Shown here one piece after another: positions 45,333 to 53,163 of a stretch of DNA of 64,000 nucleotides; the first letter of the stretch is position 1, and each line of letters opens with the position of its first letter. Position numbers and translations under genes: made by a program. Origin of the DNA: Sphingomonas citri (GTDB lineage: Bacteria; Pseudomonadota; Alphaproteobacteria; Sphingomonadales; Sphingomonadaceae). The notes under the pieces were generated by a model. That model was not told the origin of the DNA, did no database searches, and saw only the letters and a list, made by a program, of their open reading frames with translations. The stretch is from the NCBI RefSeq assembly GCF_019429485.1, contig NZ_JAHXZN010000001.1, positions 248,001 to 312,000 of the forward strand. Direction: 5' to 3'.

Positions 45333-46069
45333 GTCGCGCACGGTTATGGCATGCCGTGCAACGCGAACTGATCGACGCCGCAGTGTCGGGTGCATGCCGG
45401 CCCCCGGGCGGCGTCATCGCCCGGTCGTAAGCGCCTCTGACCCGTGATCCTTTGCCCCCTCATGCTGGGCCCGCGGCGGACCACGTCGCCTGGCGCATTT
45501 CGCTGGCACTGCGCGACTTCAGCGGTAGCCAGCCCGAATGCTTCCCCGGCGCTCGCCCGTAATGATGTCAGCAAAGCGACACACGGCGGCCGGTTACAGG
45601 TAGGGCGCCGTCGGCACGTTGATCTGTTGGCCGATCAGCCCGCAGCTCGCGTCGATTTGGACGCGGAAGTCGCCGCCGGCGGTGTCGCCGAGCGCGTCGG
45701 AGCGCGCCAGTTGCGGGTCGCGCGTCTCCACACGGACGTCGAACGGGAACTCCTGCGACGAGCTCGATGTTGGCAGCGGCTTCTCGATGATCGCGTATCG
45801 CGGACAAGGGCCCTCGCGACCGGCGCGTCAGCTACCGGGTGGATCGGCGTGGCAGCGGTGCTCAGGAGGCGCTGATGACGCTCTGCGATCACGAGGCTCG
45901 CGTATCGAAGCGCGCGCTGGGCGCGCGCGTCGTAGCGGCCCTTGGCGGCAACAGCTCGGCGACGCGTTCGCTGAGACCCTGTCGCCCCGCGTTCGCACCG
46001 GGACCAGCGCGCAACGTGCATGACCCATCCGCGCTCGCCTCCCACCCGAGGTCGTGAAGTCAGCGTCGC
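45333..46069 (-). other. Poorly coding 737-base region with one orphan coding-like stretch
   Basis: Between the motE-like gene and the exported protein gene at 46070 no complete gene is supported. The only stretch with strong coding character is listed separately at 45594-45827. Other open frames have weak third-position bias. The region lies where more flagellar genes could have stood, so gene decay is a plausible reading. Confidence 0.45.
45594..45827 (-). pseudogene. Coding-like frame without a start, possible decayed flagellar-locus gene
   Basis: The frame runs from a TGA at 45828-45830 to TAA 45594-45596 and has no ATG, GTG or TTG start near its beginning; the first candidate is an internal GTG. 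Codon use is strongly G/C at third positions. It encodes segments such as SSSSQEFPFDVRVETRD and DASCGLIGQQINVPTAPYL, a compact C-terminal domain with one Cys. Coding-like use continues upstream in other frames (46010-45890), which suggests frameshifts. I do not recognise the family. Confidence 0.35.
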
Positions 46070-46468
46070 TCAGATCGGTTCGCTGGTCACTTCCAGGATC
46101 AACACCCGGCGTGCGTCGCTCATCCCCGTGCGCTGCATGGCGCGGTTGAGCACGCCGCTCATCCGCTCGGCATTGATCGGCGCCAGCGGCCCACATTCGG
46201 CGCGATCGAAGTCGATGAGCGCGATCAGCAGCGCCGACCGCGCCTCCGGCCGCTGCTGGTAGAGCCGCAGTGCGCCGTTGGAGTCGGTGGCCTGCAAGGC
46301 CAGTCGCACCCGCATCCGACCGCTGATCGTCCCGCCCTCGAACAGCGGCAGCTCGATCGGATCGACGTACACGATCGGGCGGTCGGTAATGTAGCCGCGG
46401 ATGTCGGCGCCGCGGTCAGCCGCAACCAGCACGAGCGGCAGCAGGGCACGCAGCAGCGAGCGTCTCAA
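46070..46468 (-). CDS. Exported FliL-like or hypothetical protein
   Basis: The 132-residue product has a short signal peptide (about 1-22) and a single domain with YVDPIELPLFEGGTISGRMRV, a layout similar to the periplasmic FliL domain (hydrophobic strands, then RLALQAT, then two helices), ending in RRVLILEVTSEPI. TTG 46468 is preceded by a good GGAGGA site. One Cys (AECGPL) is present. Its place in the flagellar locus suggests a basal-body role, by inference. It is divergent from the next pair of genes. Confidence 0.55.
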   Translation of the reverse strand: MRRSLLRALLPLVLVAADRGADIRGYITDRPIVYVDPIELPLFEGGTISGRMRVRLALQATDSNGALRLYQQRPEARSALLIALIDFDRAECGPLAPINAERMSGVLNRAMQRTGMSDARRVLILEVTSEPI

Positions 46469-46516
46469 GCGATCCTCCGAAAGCGACGCGGCGCCACCGC
46501 GCGCCGCTCATCCGCT

Positions 46517-46529
46517 CCTATGATAGGAC
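46517..46529 (+). promoter_or_regulatory. Second copy of the flagellar-locus palindrome
   Basis: CCTATGATAGGAC at 46517-46529 repeats the motif at 41946-41958 with only the central base changed. It again lies between divergent genes, 22 bases before the ATG at 46551 and 48 bases from the minus-strand start at 46468. The recurrence at two control regions of one locus is the main evidence. Confidence 0.5.
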
Positions 46530-46550
46530 GAGCAACTCGATGGATGGTCA

Positions 46551-46799
46551 ATGCCCGGACGAAACCTTCCGCCACGCTATCGCGTGATCACCCGCGACAG
46601 GGAGAGACCGGCGTCGCGCGTCGAGCAGCGTGACCGCCCGTGGGACGATGCCCCATTAGAGGTCGAACCCTCGACAGCTCCGCGCGATCGCGGCGAGGAT
46701 GGGCCGTCGTGGCCGTTGATCGGCCTGTTCCTCTCCGCGACCGCCGCGGGTGGTGCCGGCGTGGCGCTGCTCGGCCTGATCCCGGACGTGCTGTCGTGA
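46551..46799 (+). CDS. Small single-pass membrane protein
   Basis: The 82-residue product has a basic, charged N-terminal half (PGRNLPPRYRVITRDRERP) and one C-terminal hydrophobic helix (about 55-79). Its stop overlaps the next gene by 4 bases (GTGA), so the two are translationally coupled. A membrane-anchored partner of the secreted TPR-like protein is a reasonable guess, but the family is not recognised. Confidence 0.6.
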   Translation: MPGRNLPPRYRVITRDRERPASRVEQRDRPWDDAPLEVEPSTAPRDRGEDGPSWPLIGLFLSATAAGGAGVALLGLIPDVLS

Positions 46800-48562
46800 G
46801 GGCGCGTCTTACCGCTGCGCTCGCGCTGGCATTCGCCGCCGGCGGCGCGACCGCGCAGACGAGCGGCGCCACCTTCGCGCCGACGCTCGCGCGGCTGCCG
46901 CTGCCCAGCGGCAAGGCGGCGTGGCCGATCGTGCCCGACTCCGCATCCTGGCGCGCGCTGAGCGTCTCCTCGAGCGAGCGGCAGCCGGCGCGCTGGGCGT
47001 TCGCCCGCAGCCTGATCGGGCAGGACCGCGGCGCCGAGGCGCTGGGCGTGCTCGAGACGATGCGTCAGGACGAGCCCGATCTGCTGCTGCTCGACTCGTT
47101 CCGGCTCGCCTACGGCGCCGCGCTGACGCTCGCGCACCACGACAATGAGGCGCTTATCGCGCTCACTCCGCCGTCCGGCGTGACGGACTCGCCGAGCGCC
47201 GAGCGCTGTGCCTGGCGGCTACGCGCGCTGACCGAGCTCGCTCGATATGAGGCCGCGCGCGCCTTGGTGAGCTGCGCCACGCCCGCACTGATGGCCCGAC
47301 CGGCGGTGGCAAGGACGCCGTTCACGCTGGCGATCGCGATGGTCGCGCTCGAGACGGGTCGGCCCGAAGCGGCGACGGCGGTGCTCGCGGGCATGCCCGC
47401 GGATCACCCTACCGCGACGCTGTTGCGCGCGCGGGCGCAGGCGCTCGAGGGGCAATATGCCCCGGCGCGCACGCTTTTCGGCAAGATAGAGCGCGAGGGG
47501 CCGGCAGTGGACCGCGCGGCCGCCAGGCTGGGGCTGATCGAGGTCGGCCTGGCGGACCGGTCGCTCGCGCCCGAGGCGGCGATCAAACAGCTGAACGCGC
47601 TCACCTTCACCTGGCGCGGCGACGCTGTCGAGGAGCGTGCGCGCGCGCTCACCTTCCGGCTCGCGGCCGAGGGCGGCGACCACGCCACTGCTCTCGCCGC
47701 CGGCGGTGCGCTGCTCCGTTATTTCGACGTGACCCGCCGCCCGGCCGACTTCCGCGCCGAGGTGCAGCGCCAGCTCGAGGCGTTGATCGGCCCGGGTGCG
47801 ACCACGCCGCTACCGCGCAGCGCGACCCTGTTGTGGGACTATCGCGACATCCTGCCGCCGGGCGCGAGCGGTAATCAGCTGATCGAGACCTTCGCGCAGC
47901 GCCTCGTCCAAGCGGGTCTGTACCAGCAGGCGGCCGACCTGCTCGCCTACCAGCTGCGCTATCGCATCAGCGACATCGCGCAGGGCCCGCTCTCCGCGCG
48001 CGTGGCCACGCTGCAGATCCTCGCCGGTAAGCCGGGCGACGCGGTGACGCTGCTGCGCACCACCGCGAGAAGCGATTATACGCCCGCGATGATCGCGGAG
48101 CGCCAGCGTATCCAGGCGATCGCGCTGTCGCAGCTCGGCCGGGTCGACCAGGCCGTCGCGATCCTGGCGGAGGTGCCGAACAGTGCCGCGCTGCGCAGCG
48201 AGATCCTGTGGAAGCAGCGGCGCTGGGCCGATCTCGTCGTCGCGGACCAGTCGCTGCTGCCCCGCGCCGCGGCGCCGCTCAGCGACGTCGAGCAGATCGT
48301 GGTGTTGCGTCACGCGATCGCGCTGGCGATGCTCGGGCGAATGAGCGATCTCGGCTCGCTGCACCAGCGCTACGCCGCGGGCTTCGAGGCCAAGCCGAGC
48401 GGCCGCGTCTTCGGCCTGCTCAGCGGACCGCTGAATAGCGTTAGCGGTACACGACTTGAGGAAGCGCTCGCGGCGCTGCCGACCGTCAGCCCTGTCGATG
48501 CGCTCGCGCCACTGTTGGACGCGCCCGTCACGCCTGTCATGTCGGAGAGGCAAACGACATGA
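46796..48562 (+). CDS. Exported helical-repeat (TPR-like) protein
   Basis: The 588-residue protein has a signal peptide (about 1-20, cut after ATA) followed by helical repeats throughout: pairs of Ala/Leu-rich helices such as LLRARAQALEGQYAPARTLF, LGLIEVGLADRSLAPEAAI and RIQAIALSQLGRVDQAVAIL. TPR-type solenoids bind proteins, so it may act as a periplasmic scaffold. GTG 46796 overlaps the upstream membrane-protein gene. The flagellar neighbourhood suggests a motility or assembly role, but this is not shown by sequence. Confidence 0.6.
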   Translation: MRARLTAALALAFAAGGATAQTSGATFAPTLARLPLPSGKAAWPIVPDSASWRALSVSSSERQPARWAFARSLIGQDRGAEALGVLETMRQDEPDLLLLDSFRLAYGAALTLAHHDNEALIALTPPSGVTDSPSAERCAWRLRALTELARYEAARALVSCATPALMARPAVARTPFTLAIAMVALETGRPEAATAVLAGMPADHPTATLLRARAQALEGQYAPARTLFGKIEREGPAVDRAAARLGLIEVGLADRSLAPEAAIKQLNALTFTWRGDAVEERARALTFRLAAEGGDHATALAAGGALLRYFDVTRRPADFRAEVQRQLEALIGPGATTPLPRSATLLWDYRDILPPGASGNQLIETFAQRLVQAGLYQQAADLLAYQLRYRISDIAQGPLSARVATLQILAGKPGDAVTLLRTTARSDYTPAMIAERQRIQAIALSQLGRVDQAVAILAEVPNSAALRSEILWKQRRWADLVVADQSLLPRAAAPLSDVEQIVVLRHAIALAMLGRMSDLGSLHQRYAAGFEAKPSGRVFGLLSGPLNSVSGTRLEEALAALPTVSPVDALAPLLDAPVTPVMSERQTT

Positions 48563-49208
48563 TGATGGGTCTGGCGCCGTGACGAAGGCGCGCCCGCGTC
48601 GGCGTCGACCGAGGCGCGTACGCTCGTCGCGCTCGAAGGGAGGGTCGCAGTGGAGGGTAGGCCACTCGATGGGCAGCAGCCTGGGGGTACGTATCCAAGC
48701 CCTGCATCCTCCCGCGCACGTCGCGGCGCGAGATATCCGCCGCGGCGCGACATACGTCATCCTCCGTAGTGTCGCCTCAGCCTCGCCAGTGGAAACCAGG
48801 ATGGTGTCGGAGTGGCGGCAGGTGACAAGAACAAGGCGTGGGTTTGCCAGTATTGAGCTGCCCGCGCCGCCTTTCCAAGATCCTCTGCGATATTCTTCCG
48901 TCGTCCCCAACCCGTCCACGAGCTCAGGATGGTCTTGGTCCGGGATCCACCGTGCCGATGCGCATAGCCGCTGCTCTCGGAGAACTGGATCCCGGAACTA
49001 GTCCGGGATGACGAGAGGTGAGGAGTGTACCGCGGATGTCGCAGCGAGAAACTGAGAGACACCGCGCAATTACCTACGGCGGCGATCCTCGGCAGTACCG
49101 AGCGTCCTCCCTGGACAAGAGTCGCCGCCAGCGCTTCGGACAAGCCGAACCAGAGCTTCGCGGGCGAGGCATGCAGCATGCGCCGCTCGCTCCACCCCTT
49201 CCGAACCA
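48563..49208 (+). repeat. Intergenic region with repeats, no gene
   Basis: This 646-base gap holds an ATCCCGGA/TCCGGGAT palindrome (48989-48996 and 49002-49009, loop AACTA minus edges) of the same family as the one at 21182. A GGATCCACCGTGCCG string near 48942-48956 recurs near 52894. No open frame here has a convincing product or ribosome-binding site. The rest shows nothing recognisable. Confidence 0.55.
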
Positions 49209-50123
49209 CTACCCCGCCAGCGCGGCGCCGAGCCGGTCTTCCACCGCCAAGGCGCCGAGCAGCACCGCACCGAGCGGCCCGGCGTTGCCACCGAGCGCGG
49301 CCGGGACGAGAAACGTGTCCATGTCCGTCACTTCGGGCAGCGCGACATAGCCGTTCAGATTGGCCGCGGTCGCCGCGCGCAGCCGCGGCAGCAGCCACGG
49401 GTTGCCCACCATCACCCCGCCGCCCAGTACGATCCGGCGCGGCACGCCGGTGAGCGTCAGCGTCGCGAACAGCGTCGATAGCGCACCGATCACCGTCTCC
49501 CACGCGGGGTGATCCGCGCCGAGGTCCTCGCCCTTGATCCCCGTCCGCGCCGCGATCGCGGGGCCGGCGGCGAGCCCCTCGACACAGGCACCGTGATAGG
49601 GACAGGCACCGATCCAGTCGTCGCCGGCGACGCGGGGTGGCCGAATATGGCCGAACTCGGAATGGGTCAGCCCGTCGACCGGGCGTCCATGCGCGATCAT
49701 GCCCGCGCCGACACCGGTCCCCACCGTGACGTAAGCGAGGTCGGGCAACCCCTGCCCCGCGCCCCAGCGCGCCTCGGCCAGCGCCGCGCCGACGACGTCA
49801 CTGTGGAAGCCGACGGGCACGCCGTAGCGCGCACCGAGGCGCCGCGCGACGTCGGTGTTCGCCCAGTGCGGCTTGGGGGTGGAGGTGATCTTGCCATAGT
49901 CGCCCGAGTGCGGGTCGATCGACACCGGACCGAAACTCGCCACGCCGATCGCCGCGAAGCCGCGCCATTGGTCGAGCGCCGCCTCGAGCGCGGGGAGTGT
50001 CTCCTCCGGGCGCGTGGTGGGCACGCGCACTTCCTCAAGGATCGCGTCCGGACCGCGCGACAGTACCGCGATACACTTCGTCCCGCCGAGTTCAACGCCC
50101 GCGATCAGCGGCAATTGCGCCAT
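49209..50123 (-). CDS. ROK-family sugar kinase (fructokinase-like)
   Basis: The 304-residue kinase has the ATP-binding ELGGTKC motif at residues 12-18, the ROK phosphate and sugar-binding segments (VGTGVGAGMI, GLTHSEFGHI), and a zinc-binding H...C.YHGACVEGLAAG motif. ELGGTK and the zinc loop point to the fructokinase/mannokinase subgroup. It starts directly after a MarR-type gene whose stop adjoins its ATG, so the regulator and kinase form one operon. The sugar is inferred only from the subgroup. Confidence 0.87.
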   Translation of the reverse strand: MAQLPLIAGVELGGTKCIAVLSRGPDAILEEVRVPTTRPEETLPALEAALDQWRGFAAIGVASFGPVSIDPHSGDYGKITSTPKPHWANTDVARRLGARYGVPVGFHSDVVGAALAEARWGAGQGLPDLAYVTVGTGVGAGMIAHGRPVDGLTHSEFGHIRPPRVAGDDWIGACPYHGACVEGLAAGPAIAARTGIKGEDLGADHPAWETVIGALSTLFATLTLTGVPRRIVLGGGVMVGNPWLLPRLRAATAANLNGYVALPEVTDMDTFLVPAALGGNAGPLGAVLLGALAVEDRLGAALAG

Positions 50124-50567
50124 TCAACTTTCCTCCTGCACCGCGGCGTCGATCCGCCGCAGCATGTCCGTGAACTGGTCGAGCTCGGCCGCGGTGAAGC
50201 GACCGAAGATGCGCCGCTCCAGCGCCTTCGCCTCGGGCGCGACCTGGGCGTACAGCGCCTCGCCCGCCGTGCTCAGCCGCAGATGATGCGAGCGCCGGTC
50301 GGTGTCGTTGGGGCTGCGCTCGAGCAGGCCCCGCCCGGTCAGCGCGATAGCGGCGCGGCTCACCGTCACCTTGTCCATCCGGCTGCGCTCGCCCAGCTCG
50401 ACTTGCGTGATCGGTGCGTGCTCCGCGATCAGCGTGATGAGCCGCCACTCCGGGATCGATAGCCCGAACAGCGCGTCATAGGCGCGCGCGATTCGGTCGC
50501 TCACCCGGTTAGAGGTGACCGACAGCAGATAGGGCAGGAAGCGGTCAAGGTGGAGGCGATCGGCCAT
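50124..50567 (-). CDS. MarR-family transcriptional regulator
   Basis: The 147-residue winged-helix protein has the MarR recognition region RSRMDKVTVSRAAIALTGRGLLERSPNDTDRRSHHLRLS, including the D-x-R wing signature, flanked by dimerisation helices. It probably controls its own operon, the ROK kinase, and perhaps the divergent hydrolase. A palindrome at 50640-50655 in the shared promoter region is a candidate operator. The ligand is unknown. Confidence 0.9.
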   Translation of the reverse strand: MADRLHLDRFLPYLLSVTSNRVSDRIARAYDALFGLSIPEWRLITLIAEHAPITQVELGERSRMDKVTVSRAAIALTGRGLLERSPNDTDRRSHHLRLSTAGEALYAQVAPEAKALERRIFGRFTAAELDQFTDMLRRIDAAVQEES

Positions 50568-50639
50568 GAAGCTGCTGCGCTATCACGGGACGCGGCGCAG
50601 CGGAACCAGGATGGAAATGTTGCATTCACGTGACGGTGA

Positions 50640-50655
50640 TATGACGCCTATCATA
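50640..50655 (+). promoter_or_regulatory. Palindromic candidate MarR operator
   Basis: TATGA (50640-50644) and TCATA (50651-50655) form an inverted repeat with a 6-base spacer in the 133-base space between the MarR gene and the divergent hydrolase. MarR proteins usually bind short palindromes in such places. The match is short, so this is only a candidate. Confidence 0.35.
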
Positions 50656-50700
50656 CAGGCAGAGGGCGCGGCGGGAGGCGCGCCCGGGACGGAGTGAATG

Positions 50701-51609
50701 ATGACGCTGGTACGAGCGAACGGGATCGAGATCGACGTGGAAGAGAGCGGCCCGCGCGACGGGCCCGCGATCCTGCTGATCATGGGCCTGGGCGCGCAGC
50801 TGGTGCGCTGGCCGCCCGCGATGGTGGAGGCGCTCGCGGCGCTCGGCTATCGCGTGATCCGCTTCGACAACCGCGACGTCGGCCTCTCCACCAAGTTCGA
50901 CCATGCCGGCGTGCCCAGCATCGTCTGGACGGTGATGCAGAAGCAGTTCGGCCGCGTGCCGCCGGTTCCCTATACGCTGACCGACATGGCGGCCGACGCG
51001 GTCGGCGTGCTCGACGCGCTCGGGGTCGAGCGCGCGCATCTGGTCGGCGCCTCGATGGGCGGGATGATCGCGCAGCTGATGGCGGCGCGCTGGCCCGAGC
51101 GCGCCGCCTCGCTCACCTCGATCATGTCGACCACCGGCCATCCCGGCTGCTCGCGCCCGTCGATGCGCGCCACCGCGCTGCTGCTGCGCCATCCGCGCAG
51201 CGACGACATCGAGGCAATCGTCGCACACGGCACGATGGCCGGCCGCGCCGTGAGCGGGCGCTTCCCGATGGAGGACGCGATCATGGCGGAGCGGATCCGC
51301 GCCGAGACGCTGCGGAACCGCTGCCCCACCGGCTTCCTGCGCCAGATGGCCGCGATCGTCGCCGACGGCGACCGCACCGAGCGGCTGCGCGCGATCGCGG
51401 CGCCGACCTTAGTGATCCACGGCAGCGACGACCCACTGGTACCCCCCGCGGGCGGGCGCGAGACCGCGCGCGCGATCCCGGGCGCGCGGCTGCTCGAGAT
51501 CGAGGGCATGGGGCACACGCTCCCGCCCGAACTGATCGAGCCGATCGTCGCCGCGATCGATGAGCATGTGCGCGCCGGCACGTCACCGCTGGTGGCGCGC
51601 GCCGCCTGA
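50701..51609 (+). CDS. Alpha/beta hydrolase
   Basis: The 302-residue enzyme has a complete catalytic set: GASMGGM near residue 115 with the nucleophile serine, HGSDDPLVPP with the aspartate and GMGHTLP with the histidine. GLGAQLVRWP forms the oxyanion loop. It resembles esterases and C-C hydrolases of the COG0596 group; the substrate cannot be inferred. ATG 50701 gives a 6-base spacing from GGAG, better than ATG 50698. Confidence 0.88.
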   Translation: MTLVRANGIEIDVEESGPRDGPAILLIMGLGAQLVRWPPAMVEALAALGYRVIRFDNRDVGLSTKFDHAGVPSIVWTVMQKQFGRVPPVPYTLTDMAADAVGVLDALGVERAHLVGASMGGMIAQLMAARWPERAASLTSIMSTTGHPGCSRPSMRATALLLRHPRSDDIEAIVAHGTMAGRAVSGRFPMEDAIMAERIRAETLRNRCPTGFLRQMAAIVADGDRTERLRAIAAPTLVIHGSDDPLVPPAGGRETARAIPGARLLEIEGMGHTLPPELIEPIVAAIDEHVRAGTSPLVARAA

Positions 51610-51659
51610 TCTGACCGAGGGTTGACGCCGCCGCCTGGTGGACGGCAGGGCAGGCGCGC

Positions 51660-52838
51660 ATGACGCTGACCCTCTCGCAGCGCGAGGCGCGCCGGATCGC
51701 GCTCGCGGCGCAGGGTTTCGGCCGCCGGTTGCCCCTGAGCCCTGGCGCTGCGCAGCTGCGCGCGACCGCCGAGCGGCTCGGCCTGTTCCAGATCGACAGC
51801 GTGAACGTGCTGACGCGCGCGCATTACCTTCCCGCCTTCGCGCGGCTGGGCGGCTACGATCGCGGCTTGCTGGAGCGCGGCGCCTGGGGGCCGCTCCGCC
51901 AGCGTCGGCTGTTCGAATACTGGGCGCACGAAGCGTCGCTGCTGCCACTCGACCTCCACCCGCTGCTGCGCTGGCGGATGGCCCGGGCCGAGCGCGGGGA
52001 GACCGGCTATCTGCGGCTGCGTCGCTTCGCCGGTGAGGATCGACCGCGCGCGATGGCGGTGCTGGAGCGGATCGCCGCCGAGGGTCCGCTCACCGCGGCC
52101 GATTTCGAGAATGGTGCGAGCCGCAGCGGCTGGTGGGAGTGGAGCGACACCAAACACGCGCTGGAATGGCTGTTCTGGTCGGGCCGGATCACCACCGCGA
52201 CGCGGCGCGGCAGCTTCGCGCGCGTGTACGATTTGCCCGAGCGCGTGCTGCCCGCGTCGGTGCTGGCACTGCCGACGCCCTCGCCCGAGGTGGCGCAGGC
52301 GGGGCTGGTAGAGCGGGCCGCCCGCGCGCTCGGGGTGGCGACCGCGGCGGACCTGCGCGATTACTACCGCCTGCGCCCCGCCGAGAGCGACCATGCGATC
52401 GCGGCGCTGGCGGAGGCGGCGGTGTTGCTGCCGGCGCGCGTCGAGGGCTGGCCGCAGCGCGCGTGGCTGCATCGTGACGCCGCGGCGCCGCGGCGGGTGC
52501 GATGCGCGGCATTGCTGGCACCGTTCGACCCGCTGGTGTGGGAGCGCGGACGGACCGAACGGCTGTTCGGCTTCCGCTACCGGATCGAGATCTACGTGCC
52601 GCAGGAGCGCCGGCAGCACGGCTATTACGTGCTGCCCTTCCTGCTCGACGAGGCGCTGGTGGCGCGGGTCGACCTCAAGGCCGACCGTGCCGCGGGCGTG
52701 CTGGCGGCGCGGCGCGTGACGCTCGAGCCGAACGCGCCTGCCGACACGATGCCGCGGCTGTTGGCGGAACTGGAGCGGATGGCGGCGTGGCTCGGGCTGC
52801 TACGGGTGGTGCTGGACGAGGTCACCGACAGCGGGTGA
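51660..52838 (+). CDS. YcaQ-family winged-helix DNA glycosylase
   Basis: The 392-residue protein belongs to the HTH_42/YcaQ family, which removes damaged bases and unhooks DNA cross-links. The N-terminal QIDSVNVLTRAHYLP carries the Q-x-D catalytic motif at about residues 43-45. The WAHEASLLP segment and the repeated winged-helix domains (about 30-330) follow. The C-terminal APFDPLVWERGRTERLFGF..RIEIY is characteristic. The gene stands alone with no ribosome-binding site of note and no SOS box. Confidence 0.82.
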   Translation: MTLTLSQREARRIALAAQGFGRRLPLSPGAAQLRATAERLGLFQIDSVNVLTRAHYLPAFARLGGYDRGLLERGAWGPLRQRRLFEYWAHEASLLPLDLHPLLRWRMARAERGETGYLRLRRFAGEDRPRAMAVLERIAAEGPLTAADFENGASRSGWWEWSDTKHALEWLFWSGRITTATRRGSFARVYDLPERVLPASVLALPTPSPEVAQAGLVERAARALGVATAADLRDYYRLRPAESDHAIAALAEAAVLLPARVEGWPQRAWLHRDAAAPRRVRCAALLAPFDPLVWERGRTERLFGFRYRIEIYVPQERRQHGYYVLPFLLDEALVARVDLKADRAAGVLAARRVTLEPNAPADTMPRLLAELERMAAWLGLLRVVLDEVTDSG

Positions 52839-53163
52839 GGCGGTGGGGAGCGACGACCCTCCCCACCCTGCCGTCATCCTGCGCTTGTCTCAGGATCCAC
52901 CGTGCCGTGCCGTGGGCCAACGGCTATCCATCTCGATGGAACCGTGCTCCGGCGAACGCCGGAGCCCAGGCCCGCACGAGGGCCGCGCGTCGCTCTAGGC
53001 TCCTGCGTCGGCAGGAGCACGCAACCGGTTCTCACGCGACGAGTCATACGCCTGCGGAACCGTGGATCCTGAGACACGCTCAGGATGACGCCAGAGGTGA
53101 GGGCGAGGACAGAACGAGGTGCCGCGGCTCCGCGCTGCTGCGCCCGCCGAAGCTTCGTCCGCA
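52839..53163 (+). repeat. Intergenic repeat cluster between ycaQ-like and glmS genes
   Basis: This 325-base gap contains four palindromes. A CATCCTG...CAGGATC element lies near 52874. GCTCCGGCG/CGCCGGAGC is at 52946-52965, GCTCCTGC/GCAGGAGC at 52999-53018, and ATCCTGAG/CTCAGGAT at 53066-53086. The GGATCCACCGTGCCG string found at 48942 recurs near 52894. No gene is supported. Confidence 0.65.
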
